DNA from: a virus
IMG/VR virus record: IMGVR_UViG_3300037587_000516
Coordinates: 1-64,000 of that record
DNA length: 64,000 bases
Strand: one strand, 5' to 3'
The position numbers and the translations under genes are program-made. Shown piece by piece: positions 13,236-20,903 of this stretch (positions are counted from its first letter, which is position 1; every line of letters starts with the position of its first letter). The notes beneath the pieces were generated by a model. The model made no database searches. It had not been told where the DNA came from and saw only the letters and a list, made by a program, of their open reading frames with translations.

Positions 13236-13808
13236 ATGTCTAGAGAAATTAGAGAGGGCGATAGGGTTAGGTTTACTGGCACAGCGTCTCATGAGGATAT
13301 AGCGAACGGTGGTATTTATACTGTCCAAAGCATTATTAACTCGGGAGGGCATGATTACGTATGTTATATGCAAGATAATAGCTATAACGAACGCTTATCA
13401 GATTTTGAGCTAGTAGAAGATAGACCAACCAGAGCATTTAGAGTTGGTGATAGGATAAAATGCGCTAGTGTTGCTCCAAATTATGGTAGTGATCCGGTTA
13501 TTGGTCAAGTATATGAAGTGTGTGGTATTGAGTTGGCGTTTGATTGGGTTAGGGTTATCTACGGGGAAAGGACTATGCGGTTTTTGTCTCGCGATTTTGA
13601 ACTAGTAGAGCGCGAATACTCAATAGAAACGCTTATAAAAAGAGCCAATTTAGGATTAAAGGCCATGCATGAGCTACAATCTAAATATCCTAGTGAGGCC
13701 GGTATTACATTTGAATCTGGTAAGGTCTCTTTTTCTAATGGAATTGCTTTTTGTTATGACGACAGTGACGCAGAAAACCCGCCGACGATAGTAAAATTAC
13801 TGTTTTAA
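13236..13808 (+). CDS. double SH3-like protein with TLIKRANLG domain (190 aa)
   Basis: Two barrel-like repeats (REGDRVRFTG... to residue 62, and RVGDRIKCAS... to about 127), each ending in DFELVE, followed by SIETLIKRANLGLKAMHELQSKYP. The latter is shared with 8971 and 9927. It begins 9 bases after the E1-like gene and is the last gene before the terminator, so it is part of the conjugation operon. A recruiting or substrate role is a guess from position only. Confidence 0.6.
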   Translation: MSREIREGDRVRFTGTASHEDIANGGIYTVQSIINSGGHDYVCYMQDNSYNERLSDFELVEDRPTRAFRVGDRIKCASVAPNYGSDPVIGQVYEVCGIELAFDWVRVIYGERTMRFLSRDFELVEREYSIETLIKRANLGLKAMHELQSKYPSEAGITFESGKVSFSNGIAFCYDDSDAENPPTIVKLLF

Positions 13809-13818
13809 TATAATCGTA

Positions 13819-13862
13819 GCATGGTGGGGTAACCTCCCCACAATAACCCCGCCATGCGTTTT
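13819..13862 (+). terminator. intrinsic terminator of the ubiquitin-like operon
   Basis: A 12-bp stem, GCATGGTGGGGT at 13819-13830 pairing with ACCCCGCCATGC at 13846-13857 with one G-T wobble, 15-base loop, then GTTTTCT. A smaller hairpin (GTGGGG/CCCCAC) can form inside it. It closes the transcription unit that starts at 10295. Confidence 0.75.
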
Positions 13863-13875
13863 CTAGGAGGCTACT

Positions 13876-13941
13876 ATGCAAAAATCGTGCCAGGGAATAT
13901 GTACACTCTTTTATATGTTATACAACAGTTTAGTATATTAA
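13876..13941 (+). CDS. possible 21-residue peptide
   Basis: A strong AGGAGG is placed 7 bases before an ATG that opens a 21-codon frame with two Cys and a hydrophobic end. Supported only by the ribosome-binding site; it could also be a leader for the next small gene. Confidence 0.25.
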   Translation: MQKSCQGICTLFYMLYNSLVY

Positions 13942-13944
13942 CAT

Positions 13945-14067
13945 ATGGGGGATTTAATTAGGGTTTACTTTAAGCATAAGAAGAGCAATAAGAAGTTGAT
14001 AACCATTATCATCTTACTAGTATTTGTTCTCATACCGTATACAGTCATAGTACACAACTTTTTTTAA
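13945..14067 (+). CDS. 40-residue membrane peptide
   Basis: Basic N terminus (RVYFKHKKSNKK) followed by one membrane span (LITIIILLVFVLIPYTVIV). This order suggests a cytoplasmic N terminus. No clear ribosome-binding site. Confidence 0.4.
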   Translation: MGDLIRVYFKHKKSNKKLITIIILLVFVLIPYTVIVHNFF

Positions 14068-14075
14068 AATAAAGC

Positions 14076-14104
14076 TTGACAACATTTTGAAAGTCTAGTA
14101 TAAT
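14076..14104 (+). promoter_or_regulatory. consensus sigma-70 promoter
   Basis: TTGACA at 14076-14081, 17-base spacer, TATAAT at 14099-14104, a full consensus match. An AAAATAAAGC stretch upstream also occurs before other promoters of this phage. It drives the genes from 14121 onward, plausibly through the MoxR/VWA pair. Confidence 0.9.
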
Positions 14105-14120
14105 AGTAAATGGAGAGCCA

Positions 14121-14243
14121 ATGATATATATAATAATATCTATTATAGCATTTGGATTAATAGTATTACTTGAGTATCTAGGAGTATTAGAGTTAATGAT
14201 ACTTATATTCATAGTAACTGTGATTAAAGTTTTCGGCTCTTAA
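14121..14243 (+). CDS. 40-residue membrane peptide
   Basis: GGAGAGCCA then ATG, first gene after a consensus promoter. Two short hydrophobic runs (MIYIIISIIAFGLIVLL and LMILIFIVTVIKVF) around a YLGVLE turn. Unknown function. Confidence 0.5.
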   Translation: MIYIIISIIAFGLIVLLEYLGVLELMILIFIVTVIKVFGS

Positions 14244-14275
14244 GCATAGCTTTGTCCAATTCTGGAGGGAATGAA

Positions 14276-14497
14276 ATGAAACGAGAAATGACAACACATG
14301 AAGACCTGGAGAGATACCTACTAGCTAACCCAATGATGGGCGATTACAGGACCAGAGTACAACAGTCACTAATGTTGTTTCATGATAGACCATTAATGAG
14401 GTTTGAGCTAATACTGGATATAACTATCGTCTTATTAGAGGAAATATCTGATCAGATAAATGAACTAAAGCCAAAATTTGGAGTGGAGGAAAAATGA
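14276..14497 (+). CDS. hypothetical protein (73 aa)
   Basis: ATG at 14276 chosen because GGAGGGAATGAA precedes it; a TTG at 14252 has none. Helical and charged, ends PKFGVEEK. Overlaps the next start by 4 bases. Confidence 0.6.
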   Translation: MKREMTTHEDLERYLLANPMMGDYRTRVQQSLMLFHDRPLMRFELILDITIVLLEEISDQINELKPKFGVEEK

Positions 14498-14709
14498 AAG
14501 GTTTAAAAATAACAGTTGAACAGACGATAACGAGCCTAATAACAATAACAGCAACCGCTCCTGGGTTTAATGAAACCCACTATACTTCGGCGTTAACACT
14601 TATGTTCTTTAGTAAGTCCGAAAAACATTTGCGCAGAGATATAGAAAAGATAAAAGATGGCATAAAAGGCCGATATAAAGTATGCACAGAGTCTAGTGAG
14701 GAAAAATGA
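14494..14709 (+). CDS. hypothetical protein (71 aa)
   Basis: Strand-rich N terminus (GLKITVEQTITSLITITATAP), then a basic helix. Coupled by 4-base overlaps to both neighbours. Not recognised. Confidence 0.55.
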   Translation: MKGLKITVEQTITSLITITATAPGFNETHYTSALTLMFFSKSEKHLRRDIEKIKDGIKGRYKVCTESSEEK

Positions 14710-14933
14710 TTGAAATACTAACAGTTATGTGTATAATTAGCGTTAACCTTACTAATACTGATACTAGTATGATAGTAACGCAAGGTAACGCAATCAATAC
14801 CGATGGCGACTACTGGACAGTAGACTTCTATGAGAGCCTGTCCGAAGGTGGTTATAACATGGATTTGAATACTGGAGCCCAAACTGTTAATTCTAACGAA
14901 TGTAATATTGTAAAGTTACGAAAGGCTAAGTAA
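14706..14933 (+). CDS. small, possibly exported protein (75 aa)
   Basis: The first 15 residues (IEILTVMCIISVNLTNT) could be a weak signal sequence. The rest is polar and strand-like (DGDYWTVDFYESLSEGG). Not recognised. Confidence 0.5.
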   Translation: MIEILTVMCIISVNLTNTDTSMIVTQGNAINTDGDYWTVDFYESLSEGGYNMDLNTGAQTVNSNECNIVKLRKAK

Positions 14934-15124
14934 TGAAAATACAAAAAGGACAGCGGGTATTTTTAGAGGCGAACAATTCTCCATATGGGGGCAAATTCCT
15001 AACAGGAATGGTCACTGAGCTATATGTAAAAGATACTGATAAGATGGCCGAAGTGTTTCTGGACCAGTCCATAACCATTCACGTAAAGCAGGATAAACTA
15101 ACCGCGATTGAGAGCACCAAATGA
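14933..15124 (+). CDS. hypothetical SH3-like protein (63 aa)
   Basis: KGQRVFLEANNS and GMVTELYVKDTDKMAEVFLD suggest a small beta-barrel. Starts on the last base of the previous stop. Function unknown. Confidence 0.5.
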   Translation: MKIQKGQRVFLEANNSPYGGKFLTGMVTELYVKDTDKMAEVFLDQSITIHVKQDKLTAIESTK

Positions 15125-15351
15125 GTGATAAATTAATACTAGACCCGCAGTTAATTATGAACGACCTACTAAGAGATAACGAGCGATTAATTATTGAAAA
15201 TAATGCTTTACAAGGTAGTATTAGTAGGTTAGAATTATTATTAGATAGAGTTAGGGAAATTGGAAGCGATGCCATAACAGGCCGCGAAGAATTTAGACTG
15301 GAAAATGAGAAGTTAAAAGCTGAATTAATGGGAGTTAATACTAAGCAATGA
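15121..15351 (+). CDS. coiled-coil protein (76 aa)
   Basis: Heptads from about residue 17 to the end (DNERLIIENNALQGSISRLE). Overlaps the previous gene and repeat-protein copy 6 by 4 bases each. Unknown function. Confidence 0.55.
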   Translation: MSDKLILDPQLIMNDLLRDNERLIIENNALQGSISRLELLLDRVREIGSDAITGREEFRLENEKLKAELMGVNTKQ

Positions 15352-15623
15352 GAGTGTTTAAAGGAGGTTTTGGTAATATACCAAATAAATTCACAGGAAT
15401 TGTCGAATCGCAAGGTGGGAATAAGTATTGGTTTTTGAAGGGTAAACACCATAGAGTAGGTGGGCCTGCTGTTGAGTGGTGGGACGGCACTTCGTCCTGG
15501 GGGTTGAATGGTGAATGGATAACAGAAGAAGAGCATTCTAGAAGAACTGCATGGACTAAAACAACACTGGGCAGATTGATATTAAAAGAGGATTATTTTA
15601 AACTAACGGGAGAGATTAAATGA
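15348..15623 (+). CDS. WYLNG repeat protein, copy 6 (91 aa)
   Basis: MKVFKGW-type but with FKGGFGN. One unit (KHHRVGGPAVEW, Gly for Asp). Tail TAWTKTTLGRLILKEDYFKL then TGEIK. Its last codons contain GGGAGAG, used by the MoxR gene that overlaps it by 4 bases. Confidence 0.75.
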   Translation: MRVFKGGFGNIPNKFTGIVESQGGNKYWFLKGKHHRVGGPAVEWWDGTSSWGLNGEWITEEEHSRRTAWTKTTLGRLILKEDYFKLTGEIK

Positions 15624-16669
15624 ATGTAGAAGAGATGAAAAAAGTCATGCCACTATTAATGAAGTCCAACATCGTTCCATTCATTTGGGGTAGATCCGGT
15701 GTTGGGAAAACAGAAGTAATTAGGCAAATAGCCAAATCGCTTGATATGGAGCTAATATACTTAACATTTGCCGCTGTAGAGGATGTTGGGGATATTATCG
15801 GATTGCCGTATGAGAAAATGGTCAACGGTGAAATGACCACTGGACACATGCCTCCGGATTGGTTTCCAACCGAAGGCAATAAGTTGATCTTTATTGATGA
15901 ATTTAACCGGGCTAAGCCACAGATACTTCAAGCCATGTTTCCATTTGTATTAGAGGGCAGACTTCATACTCACAAATTGCCTGAGAATTGCCATATTGTA
16001 GTTGCAGGTAATCCCCCAACAGAAGATTACGACGTAACTAGTATGGAGGACAATGCGCTGTTTTCTAGATTCTGCCATATGAACTTTACTCCTAGCGTTG
16101 AAGAGTGGGTTGTGTATATGAAGGAGCAAAATAGAAACCATGATGTTATCACATTCTTTAATACTAATCAGGACTTAATTTCCTCAGTAGCAAAGGACTT
16201 TGATATTAGAACGGTTTGTAAAAATGATCGGCGTAACGCTGAAATGCTGGCCAAATTTATTGATGATAATGACCCACATGATTCAGTAACTCAGTTAGTT
16301 GCATCCGGGTTGCTAGGTCCAGAGCTAGGCGTTAAATTCATGGCGCATGTGAAAAGTAATAGCGAGCGGATTAGCTCAGAAGAAATACTGAATAATTATA
16401 GTATTAGGACCAGAGATAAAGTCCGCAGAAACTTTACTAGAGTTGACATTTTAAACAAGGGTATTGAGGATGCGCTAACCACAATCAAGGCTTGTAAAGA
16501 GATACAGGAAAGTCAAGCAAGGAACATGGCAGCGTTTCTAACAGAACTGCCGAATGACCTAGCCTGGAAGGGAATTAAAGCATTCCTAGAGTTGGGCCAT
16601 GATAATTGTTTGAAGTTCATTGGTGAAAATGAGGACTTAGTTAAGAAATTTAAAGATAGAACAGCATGA
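15620..16669 (+). CDS. MoxR-family AAA+ ATPase (349 aa)
   Basis: Walker A GRSGVGKT (24-31), the MoxR-like segment DVGDIIGLP, Walker B LIFIDEFNRA (89-98), sensor Asn in VAGNPPT (129-135) and an arginine in FSRF (about 150). Known: MoxR ATPases work with von Willebrand A proteins as chaperones or complex-assembly machines. The partner is probably the metallopeptidase/VWA protein at 17449, separated here by a repeat cassette and an HNH gene, both plausibly later insertions. Target unknown. Confidence 0.85.
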   Translation: MNVEEMKKVMPLLMKSNIVPFIWGRSGVGKTEVIRQIAKSLDMELIYLTFAAVEDVGDIIGLPYEKMVNGEMTTGHMPPDWFPTEGNKLIFIDEFNRAKPQILQAMFPFVLEGRLHTHKLPENCHIVVAGNPPTEDYDVTSMEDNALFSRFCHMNFTPSVEEWVVYMKEQNRNHDVITFFNTNQDLISSVAKDFDIRTVCKNDRRNAEMLAKFIDDNDPHDSVTQLVASGLLGPELGVKFMAHVKSNSERISSEEILNNYSIRTRDKVRRNFTRVDILNKGIEDALTTIKACKEIQESQARNMAAFLTELPNDLAWKGIKAFLELGHDNCLKFIGENEDLVKKFKDRTA

Positions 16670-16929
16670 AGGTGTTTAAAGGGTGGTTTGGTGATAGACC
16701 GGATAATTTTACAGGGATTGTTGAAAATCCGGATGGTGCTAAGCGTTGGTGCTTGAATGGTGAATGGCATAGAGTTGATGGACCTGCTGTTGAACATGCT
16801 GATGGTGATAAGTATTGGTATTTGAATGGTGAGTTTTTGACAGAAATAGAGCACACTAAAAGAACTGCTTATTTAAGAACTACCTTGGGCAAGATTATTT
16901 TTAATGAGCATTTTAAATTGGAGGGGTAA
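16666..16929 (+). CDS. WYLNG repeat protein, copy 7 (87 aa)
   Basis: MKVFKGW-type, one unit (EWHRVDGPAVEH), full tail TAYLRTTLGKIIFNEHFKLEG. Starts in the stop of the MoxR gene. The GGAGGGGTA at its end is the ribosome-binding site of the HNH gene. Confidence 0.8.
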   Translation: MKVFKGWFGDRPDNFTGIVENPDGAKRWCLNGEWHRVDGPAVEHADGDKYWYLNGEFLTEIEHTKRTAYLRTTLGKIIFNEHFKLEG

Positions 16930-17414
16930 TGGAGCCAATTGTAGGATTTGAAAGTCTATACTCAATTACTGAATGCGGAAAAGTATTTAGCCATAGGCGA
17001 GATAGGTTTTTAAAACCACAAATCGTAGGACGGCGGTATTATGCAGTTACATTATATATAAACGGAACGTGGGTTTATAGGAAAGTTCATAGATTAGTTG
17101 CATTTGCCTATATACCAAACCCGAATAATTATAAACAGGTAAATCATAAAAACGGAATAAAAACTGATAATCGGGCGGAGAATTTAGAGTGGTGTACTTC
17201 GTCTCAAAATATACAACATGCTGTCGATACCGGATTGTTAAAGGTATCTGGAGAAGATTGTCACCTTAGTAGGTTAAAAAATAAGGAAGTATTAAAGATT
17301 CGTGAATTACACGAAACAGGAAAGTTTACACAAAAAGATCTAGGGAAAAAGTTTAATACGTGCAGAAGAAATATTTCTTTTATTATTAACAGAAAAAGTT
17401 GGAAACATTTATAA
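16929..17414 (+). CDS. NUMOD4-HNH homing endonuclease (161 aa)
   Basis: N-terminal NUMOD4-like part (GFESLYSITECGKVFSH), then the HNH core VHRLVAFAYIPNP...VNHKNGIKTDNRAENLEW, which matches group-I-intron-type HNH enzymes. The C-terminal 45 residues (FTQKDLGKKFNTCRRNISFI) form a helix-turn-helix DNA-binding part. It lies between the MoxR and VWA genes, which normally adjoin, suggesting insertion by homing. Confidence 0.85.
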   Translation: MEPIVGFESLYSITECGKVFSHRRDRFLKPQIVGRRYYAVTLYINGTWVYRKVHRLVAFAYIPNPNNYKQVNHKNGIKTDNRAENLEWCTSSQNIQHAVDTGLLKVSGEDCHLSRLKNKEVLKIRELHETGKFTQKDLGKKFNTCRRNISFIINRKSWKHL

Positions 17415-17448
17415 AAAGGAGTTAGTCATCGAGCGGTCAAGAGGTTAT

Positions 17449-18540
17449 TTGATTGAGAATCATGAGTATTATGCGAACTTGTTATATCAAGCTAGGATTG
17501 AATATTCAAGTAGCATCGACAAAGCCGGGATTTGTTTTAAGAACAACCAAATTTACATGATCATTAATCCTGAGTTTTGGAAAAGTATTAGTATAAAGCA
17601 CAAAGTTGGCGTTCTAATGCATGAGTTGGATCATATTATAATGGGACACCTTCTTCGTGGACATGATATGGACATAGCTCATAAGCATATGAATATTGCG
17701 GCAGATTTGGCAATTAACCAACACAATAGGTATCTTCAAGATATGGCTAACATTTTGATACTTGACAAATTTAATGAGAAGTATAAGGTTGATATGGAGC
17801 CCAACAGAGAAATGGAGTATTACGCTAGAAAGTTGTTAGATGATGATGTAGTTAAGTATGTTTCATCTGAGGAACTAGCTGATATGATGTCTGGTGACCA
17901 CAGTATGTGGAATGACTCTGACATAGACGAAGATACTAAAAAGCAGATAATGGTAAACGCCTTAGAGGAGGCCGCAAATTCAACCCAGTCCGGAAATATT
18001 CCCGGCGAGGCATTGACCACCATTAATAAGCACAAAAAGCCATACTATAACTGGAAAAGAGTGTTGGCAAAGTTTATCGCTAGAACGCAGAACAATACTA
18101 CTAAAGTAACTCGGAATAGAAGAAACCGCAGATTTGCATTGACCCAGCCGGGTAAAAGACAGGAAGTTAAGATGCATATAGTATGTTGCATTGATACCAG
18201 TGGCTCAGTATCAGATGATATGCTAGGTAGAATTGGCACAGAGCTATGTGGTATGGTTGATAAAAGAATTCGGGTTACTATTATAGAGGCAGACCACGAT
18301 ATACAAAGAGTGTATGAGATGGATAGGAAGGGCATACAGAGCTTTAAAGGTAGAGGCGGGACCGCATATACCCCAGCCATTAAAAAGGCTGAGGAGCTAA
18401 AGCCAGACGCTATTTTGTACTTCACAGATGGCGACAGGGCAGATGTGCCAGATAAAGTTGGCGTTCCTTTTTTATGGGTGTTGACTACGGAGCAAGACAA
18501 GCCGGGTAATTTTGGTAAAGTATTACGGATTCCGGCGTGA
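17449..18540 (+). CDS. metallopeptidase-like / VWA-domain protein, MoxR partner (363 aa)
   Basis: N-terminal domain with zinc motif HELDH (58-62), followed by MNIAADLAINQHN, as in DUF2201-type putative metallopeptidases. C-terminal VWA-like domain with the MIDAS motif DTSGSVS (249-255), then FTDGDRAD. Known: this two-domain architecture is paired with MoxR ATPases. The start is unclear: TTG at 17449 has AGAGG 4 bases upstream, while the better AAGGAG is 7 bases before an ATC at 17428 in the same frame. Overlaps copy 8. Confidence 0.8.
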   Translation: MIENHEYYANLLYQARIEYSSSIDKAGICFKNNQIYMIINPEFWKSISIKHKVGVLMHELDHIIMGHLLRGHDMDIAHKHMNIAADLAINQHNRYLQDMANILILDKFNEKYKVDMEPNREMEYYARKLLDDDVVKYVSSEELADMMSGDHSMWNDSDIDEDTKKQIMVNALEEAANSTQSGNIPGEALTTINKHKKPYYNWKRVLAKFIARTQNNTTKVTRNRRNRRFALTQPGKRQEVKMHIVCCIDTSGSVSDDMLGRIGTELCGMVDKRIRVTIIEADHDIQRVYEMDRKGIQSFKGRGGTAYTPAIKKAEELKPDAILYFTDGDRADVPDKVGVPFLWVLTTEQDKPGNFGKVLRIPA

Positions 18541-18872
18541 AGGTGTTTAAAGGGTGGTTTCATGATAGACCAGATAATTTTACGGGGATTGTCGAGTCTG
18601 AGAATGGTGATAAGGCTTGGTATTTGAATGGCAAAAGGCATAGAGTGGACGGACCTGCTGAGGAATGGTCAGATGGTACTAAGTTTTGGTTTTTGGATGG
18701 TGAGAGCCATAGAGTTGACGGACCTGCTGTTGAATTTGCTAGTGGTAATAAGCATTGGTGTTTGAATGGTGTGCGTATGTTAGAGGAAGAGCACACTAAA
18801 AAGACAGCCTACCTTAGAACTACATTAGGTAAACTAATATTTAGTGAGCATTTTAAATTGGATGAGTCATGA
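18537..18872 (+). CDS. WYLNG repeat protein, copy 8 (111 aa)
   Basis: MKVFKGW-type with GTG start in the previous stop. Two units (KRHRVDGPAEEW, ESHRVDGPAVEF). Tail ends FSEHFKLDES. First of three head-to-tail copies overlapping by 4 bases. Confidence 0.8.
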   Translation: MKVFKGWFHDRPDNFTGIVESENGDKAWYLNGKRHRVDGPAEEWSDGTKFWFLDGESHRVDGPAVEFASGNKHWCLNGVRMLEEEHTKKTAYLRTTLGKLIFSEHFKLDES

Positions 18873-19135
18873 AAGTATTTAAAGGGTGGTCTTATGGAAG
18901 GCCAAGTAATTTCACAGGAATTGTTGAAAATAATAATGGAGACAAGTATTGGTATTTGAAGGGCATGTTACATAGAGTTGACGGACCTGCTGAGGAATGG
19001 GCTGGTGGTAGTAAGCAGTGGTGGTTGAATGGTGAGTATATGACAGAAGAAAAGCACACTAAAAGAACTGCTTATTTAAGGACTACGCTAGGCAAACTAA
19101 TATTTAACGAGCATTTTAAATTGGAGGAAGTGTGA
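18869..19135 (+). CDS. WYLNG repeat protein, copy 9 (88 aa)
   Basis: MKVFKGW-type, one unit (MLHRVDGPAEEW), full tail FNEHFKLEEV. Middle of the triplet; overlaps its neighbours by 4 bases on each side. Confidence 0.8.
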   Translation: MKVFKGWSYGRPSNFTGIVENNNGDKYWYLKGMLHRVDGPAEEWAGGSKQWWLNGEYMTEEKHTKRTAYLRTTLGKLIFNEHFKLEEV

Positions 19136-19404
19136 CTATATTTAAAGGGTGGTTTGGTAGTCAACCATATAACTTTACGGGAATTGTAGAAGCCCCACGT
19201 GGTGATAAGTTTTGGCTTTTGAATGGCGAATCTCATAGAGTTGATGGACCTTCTAGTGAGTGGGCTGATGGTCATAAGACTTGGTATTTGAATGGTGAAT
19301 ATATGTCAGAAGAAGAGCATTATAAAAAGACAGCTTACCTTAGGACTACTTTGGGCAAACTAATATTTAATGAGCATTTTAAATTGGAGAGAGACAGTGG
19401 CTAA
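19132..19404 (+). CDS. WYLNG repeat protein, copy 10 (90 aa)
   Basis: Starts GTG-ACT-ATA (MTIFKGW). One unit (ESHRVDGPSSEW, Ser for Ala). Tail FNEHFKLERDSG. Its end overlaps the phosphoesterase start by 8 bases and supplies that gene's GGAGAG. Confidence 0.8.
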   Translation: MTIFKGWFGSQPYNFTGIVEAPRGDKFWLLNGESHRVDGPSSEWADGHKTWYLNGEYMSEEEHYKKTAYLRTTLGKLIFNEHFKLERDSG

Positions 19405-20110
19405 GTTTTTTATTAGCGATTTGCATTTAAACCACGCTAAGGCTTTGTATTTTTGCAAAAACAGAATTAAAGATTTAGACTTAGATCCTGAATTAGTTGC
19501 TGCTGTGAGAAAAGCTAAAGCGGAGTGGGCTTATGATCATGGATCGGCGGACTCTGGTAAGAAGTTCCATGCCTTGAATAAAAAGCTGATAGATCAAATG
19601 AATGAAAGATTAATTGAGAAAATTAACCACAAAGTTAAAAAACGTGATATGCTATATATACTGGGAGATGTATTTTTCGGGCCAGTGGTTGACGCCAAAA
19701 AGTTATTGGCCAAGATTAACGGGACGAAGATACTAGTAAAAGGAAACCACGATAGGTCAACCAGAGTGATGTTAGATATGGGCTTTCATGAGGTACTAGA
19801 GAATGACATAGTTAAACTGCATAACGGAAAAGAAACTGTGAAGGTATTAGTTAGCCATTTTCCGTATTTGCCAACAGGCTGGGGCAAAATAAAAACGTGG
19901 GCACTAATTAAGTTGGGCATTTGGAAAAAGTTTGATGCCCGATACCCGCATAAAAGAATTGCGGATAATGGTATGTGGTTGTTGTGTGGCCACGTTCATT
20001 CAGAAAAGCTAATGTATGCTAAACGTACAATTCATGTTGGGGTAGAAAGTCTGGGCGGAAGCCCTATATCTGAGACAGAACTAATGGAGATAATTAATGG
20101 AAAACGATAG
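19397..20110 (+). CDS. calcineurin-like metallophosphoesterase (237 aa)
   Basis: Metal-binding motifs in order: FISDLHLNH near the start, LGDVFFGP, VKGNHDRST, SHFPY and CGHVHSE, as in small phosphoesterases. The GTG at 19397 gives the protein start right before the first motif. Substrate unknown; similar phage enzymes are often annotated as phosphatases acting on nucleotides or nucleic-acid ends. Overlaps the next gene by 14 bases. Confidence 0.85.
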   Translation: MAKFFISDLHLNHAKALYFCKNRIKDLDLDPELVAAVRKAKAEWAYDHGSADSGKKFHALNKKLIDQMNERLIEKINHKVKKRDMLYILGDVFFGPVVDAKKLLAKINGTKILVKGNHDRSTRVMLDMGFHEVLENDIVKLHNGKETVKVLVSHFPYLPTGWGKIKTWALIKLGIWKKFDARYPHKRIADNGMWLLCGHVHSEKLMYAKRTIHVGVESLGGSPISETELMEIINGKR

Positions 20111-20480
20111 AAAGAAGATATACTTTGTTACTGTTTTTTACGTCCCAAAAGAATTTCGGGAAGAAATGCCTAGGCCAAAAATAGATGAGTGGGAAACCGT
20201 TTTATACAAACGGATTAGATGTTGGGGCTGGTTTGAAAAAGAAGAAGACGCTGAAAAGTGCATAAAAGAAAATTGGACAGACATATATGAACTGGGGTAT
20301 TATAATTTAGCGATGATTGAGCCTAATACTGAGGGTCCAATTAGCTGCGGGACAGAAAGTCGGTGGTTTGATGTAAAATACCTTGACACTGAAGAAAATT
20401 CGTTTGATAATGAGTATATAGTAACGGAGATTGATAAGCCAGAAGCATTCAAAAGCATAATTGGCTTTAGCTACGCTTAA
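20097..20480 (+). CDS. hypothetical protein (127 aa)
   Basis: Not recognised as a function. The layout (KIYFVTVFYVP..., then CWGWFEKEEDAEKCI and LGYYNLAMIEPN) resembles small phage proteins found beside nucleotide-metabolism genes. Soluble, acidic. Confidence 0.65.
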   Translation: MENDRKKIYFVTVFYVPKEFREEMPRPKIDEWETVLYKRIRCWGWFEKEEDAEKCIKENWTDIYELGYYNLAMIEPNTEGPISCGTESRWFDVKYLDTEENSFDNEYIVTEIDKPEAFKSIIGFSYA

Positions 20481-20491
20481 AGGAGATACTG

Positions 20492-20674
20492 ATGAATAAA
20501 AAAATTGTAACTGAAATTATGAATAAGCTAAGGGACTCAAAGAAAAGTGAAAAACACAGAGATTACCAAACGTGGTGGGGACCCGCTACTGTAGTATATG
20601 CTAAGGAAGCAAAAAAGTATAACAAACGAATAGAGTTTCTTATTGATAAATTGGCAGAATTTAAAGGAGAGTAA
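20492..20674 (+). CDS. basic helical protein (60 aa)
   Basis: ATG after AAAGGAGATACTG. Lys-rich helices around a WWGPATVV core. Unknown. Confidence 0.55.
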   Translation: MNKKIVTEIMNKLRDSKKSEKHRDYQTWWGPATVVYAKEAKKYNKRIEFLIDKLAEFKGE

Positions 20675-20675
20675 A

Positions 20676-20903
20676 GTGTTTAATGAAGCAATAAAATTTC
20701 ACAAATATATGATACCAGTATTTTTAGTGGTATGTCTGATTTTCTTTTTAACAGGGTGCGCGGCTTTTGAACGAAGGCCAGCTATTGTTGAAAAGAGCAG
20801 GTCCGCAAGAGTTATTGAGTGTGTCGATAGGTTCTTAATGAAGGACCTAAAAGCTAGTATTTCTTATGAAATTTGCAAAGACATATATAAGAGGAGCGAA
20901 TGA
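20676..20903 (+). CDS. putative lipoprotein (75 aa)
   Basis: GTG at 20676 preceded by AAAGGAGAG; the alternative upstream start would overlap the previous gene. Membrane segment PVFLVVCLIFFLTGC with lipobox Cys28, then a basic mature part. Small inner- or outer-membrane lipoprotein, role unknown. Confidence 0.65.
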   Translation: MFNEAIKFHKYMIPVFLVVCLIFFLTGCAAFERRPAIVEKSRSARVIECVDRFLMKDLKASISYEICKDIYKRSE

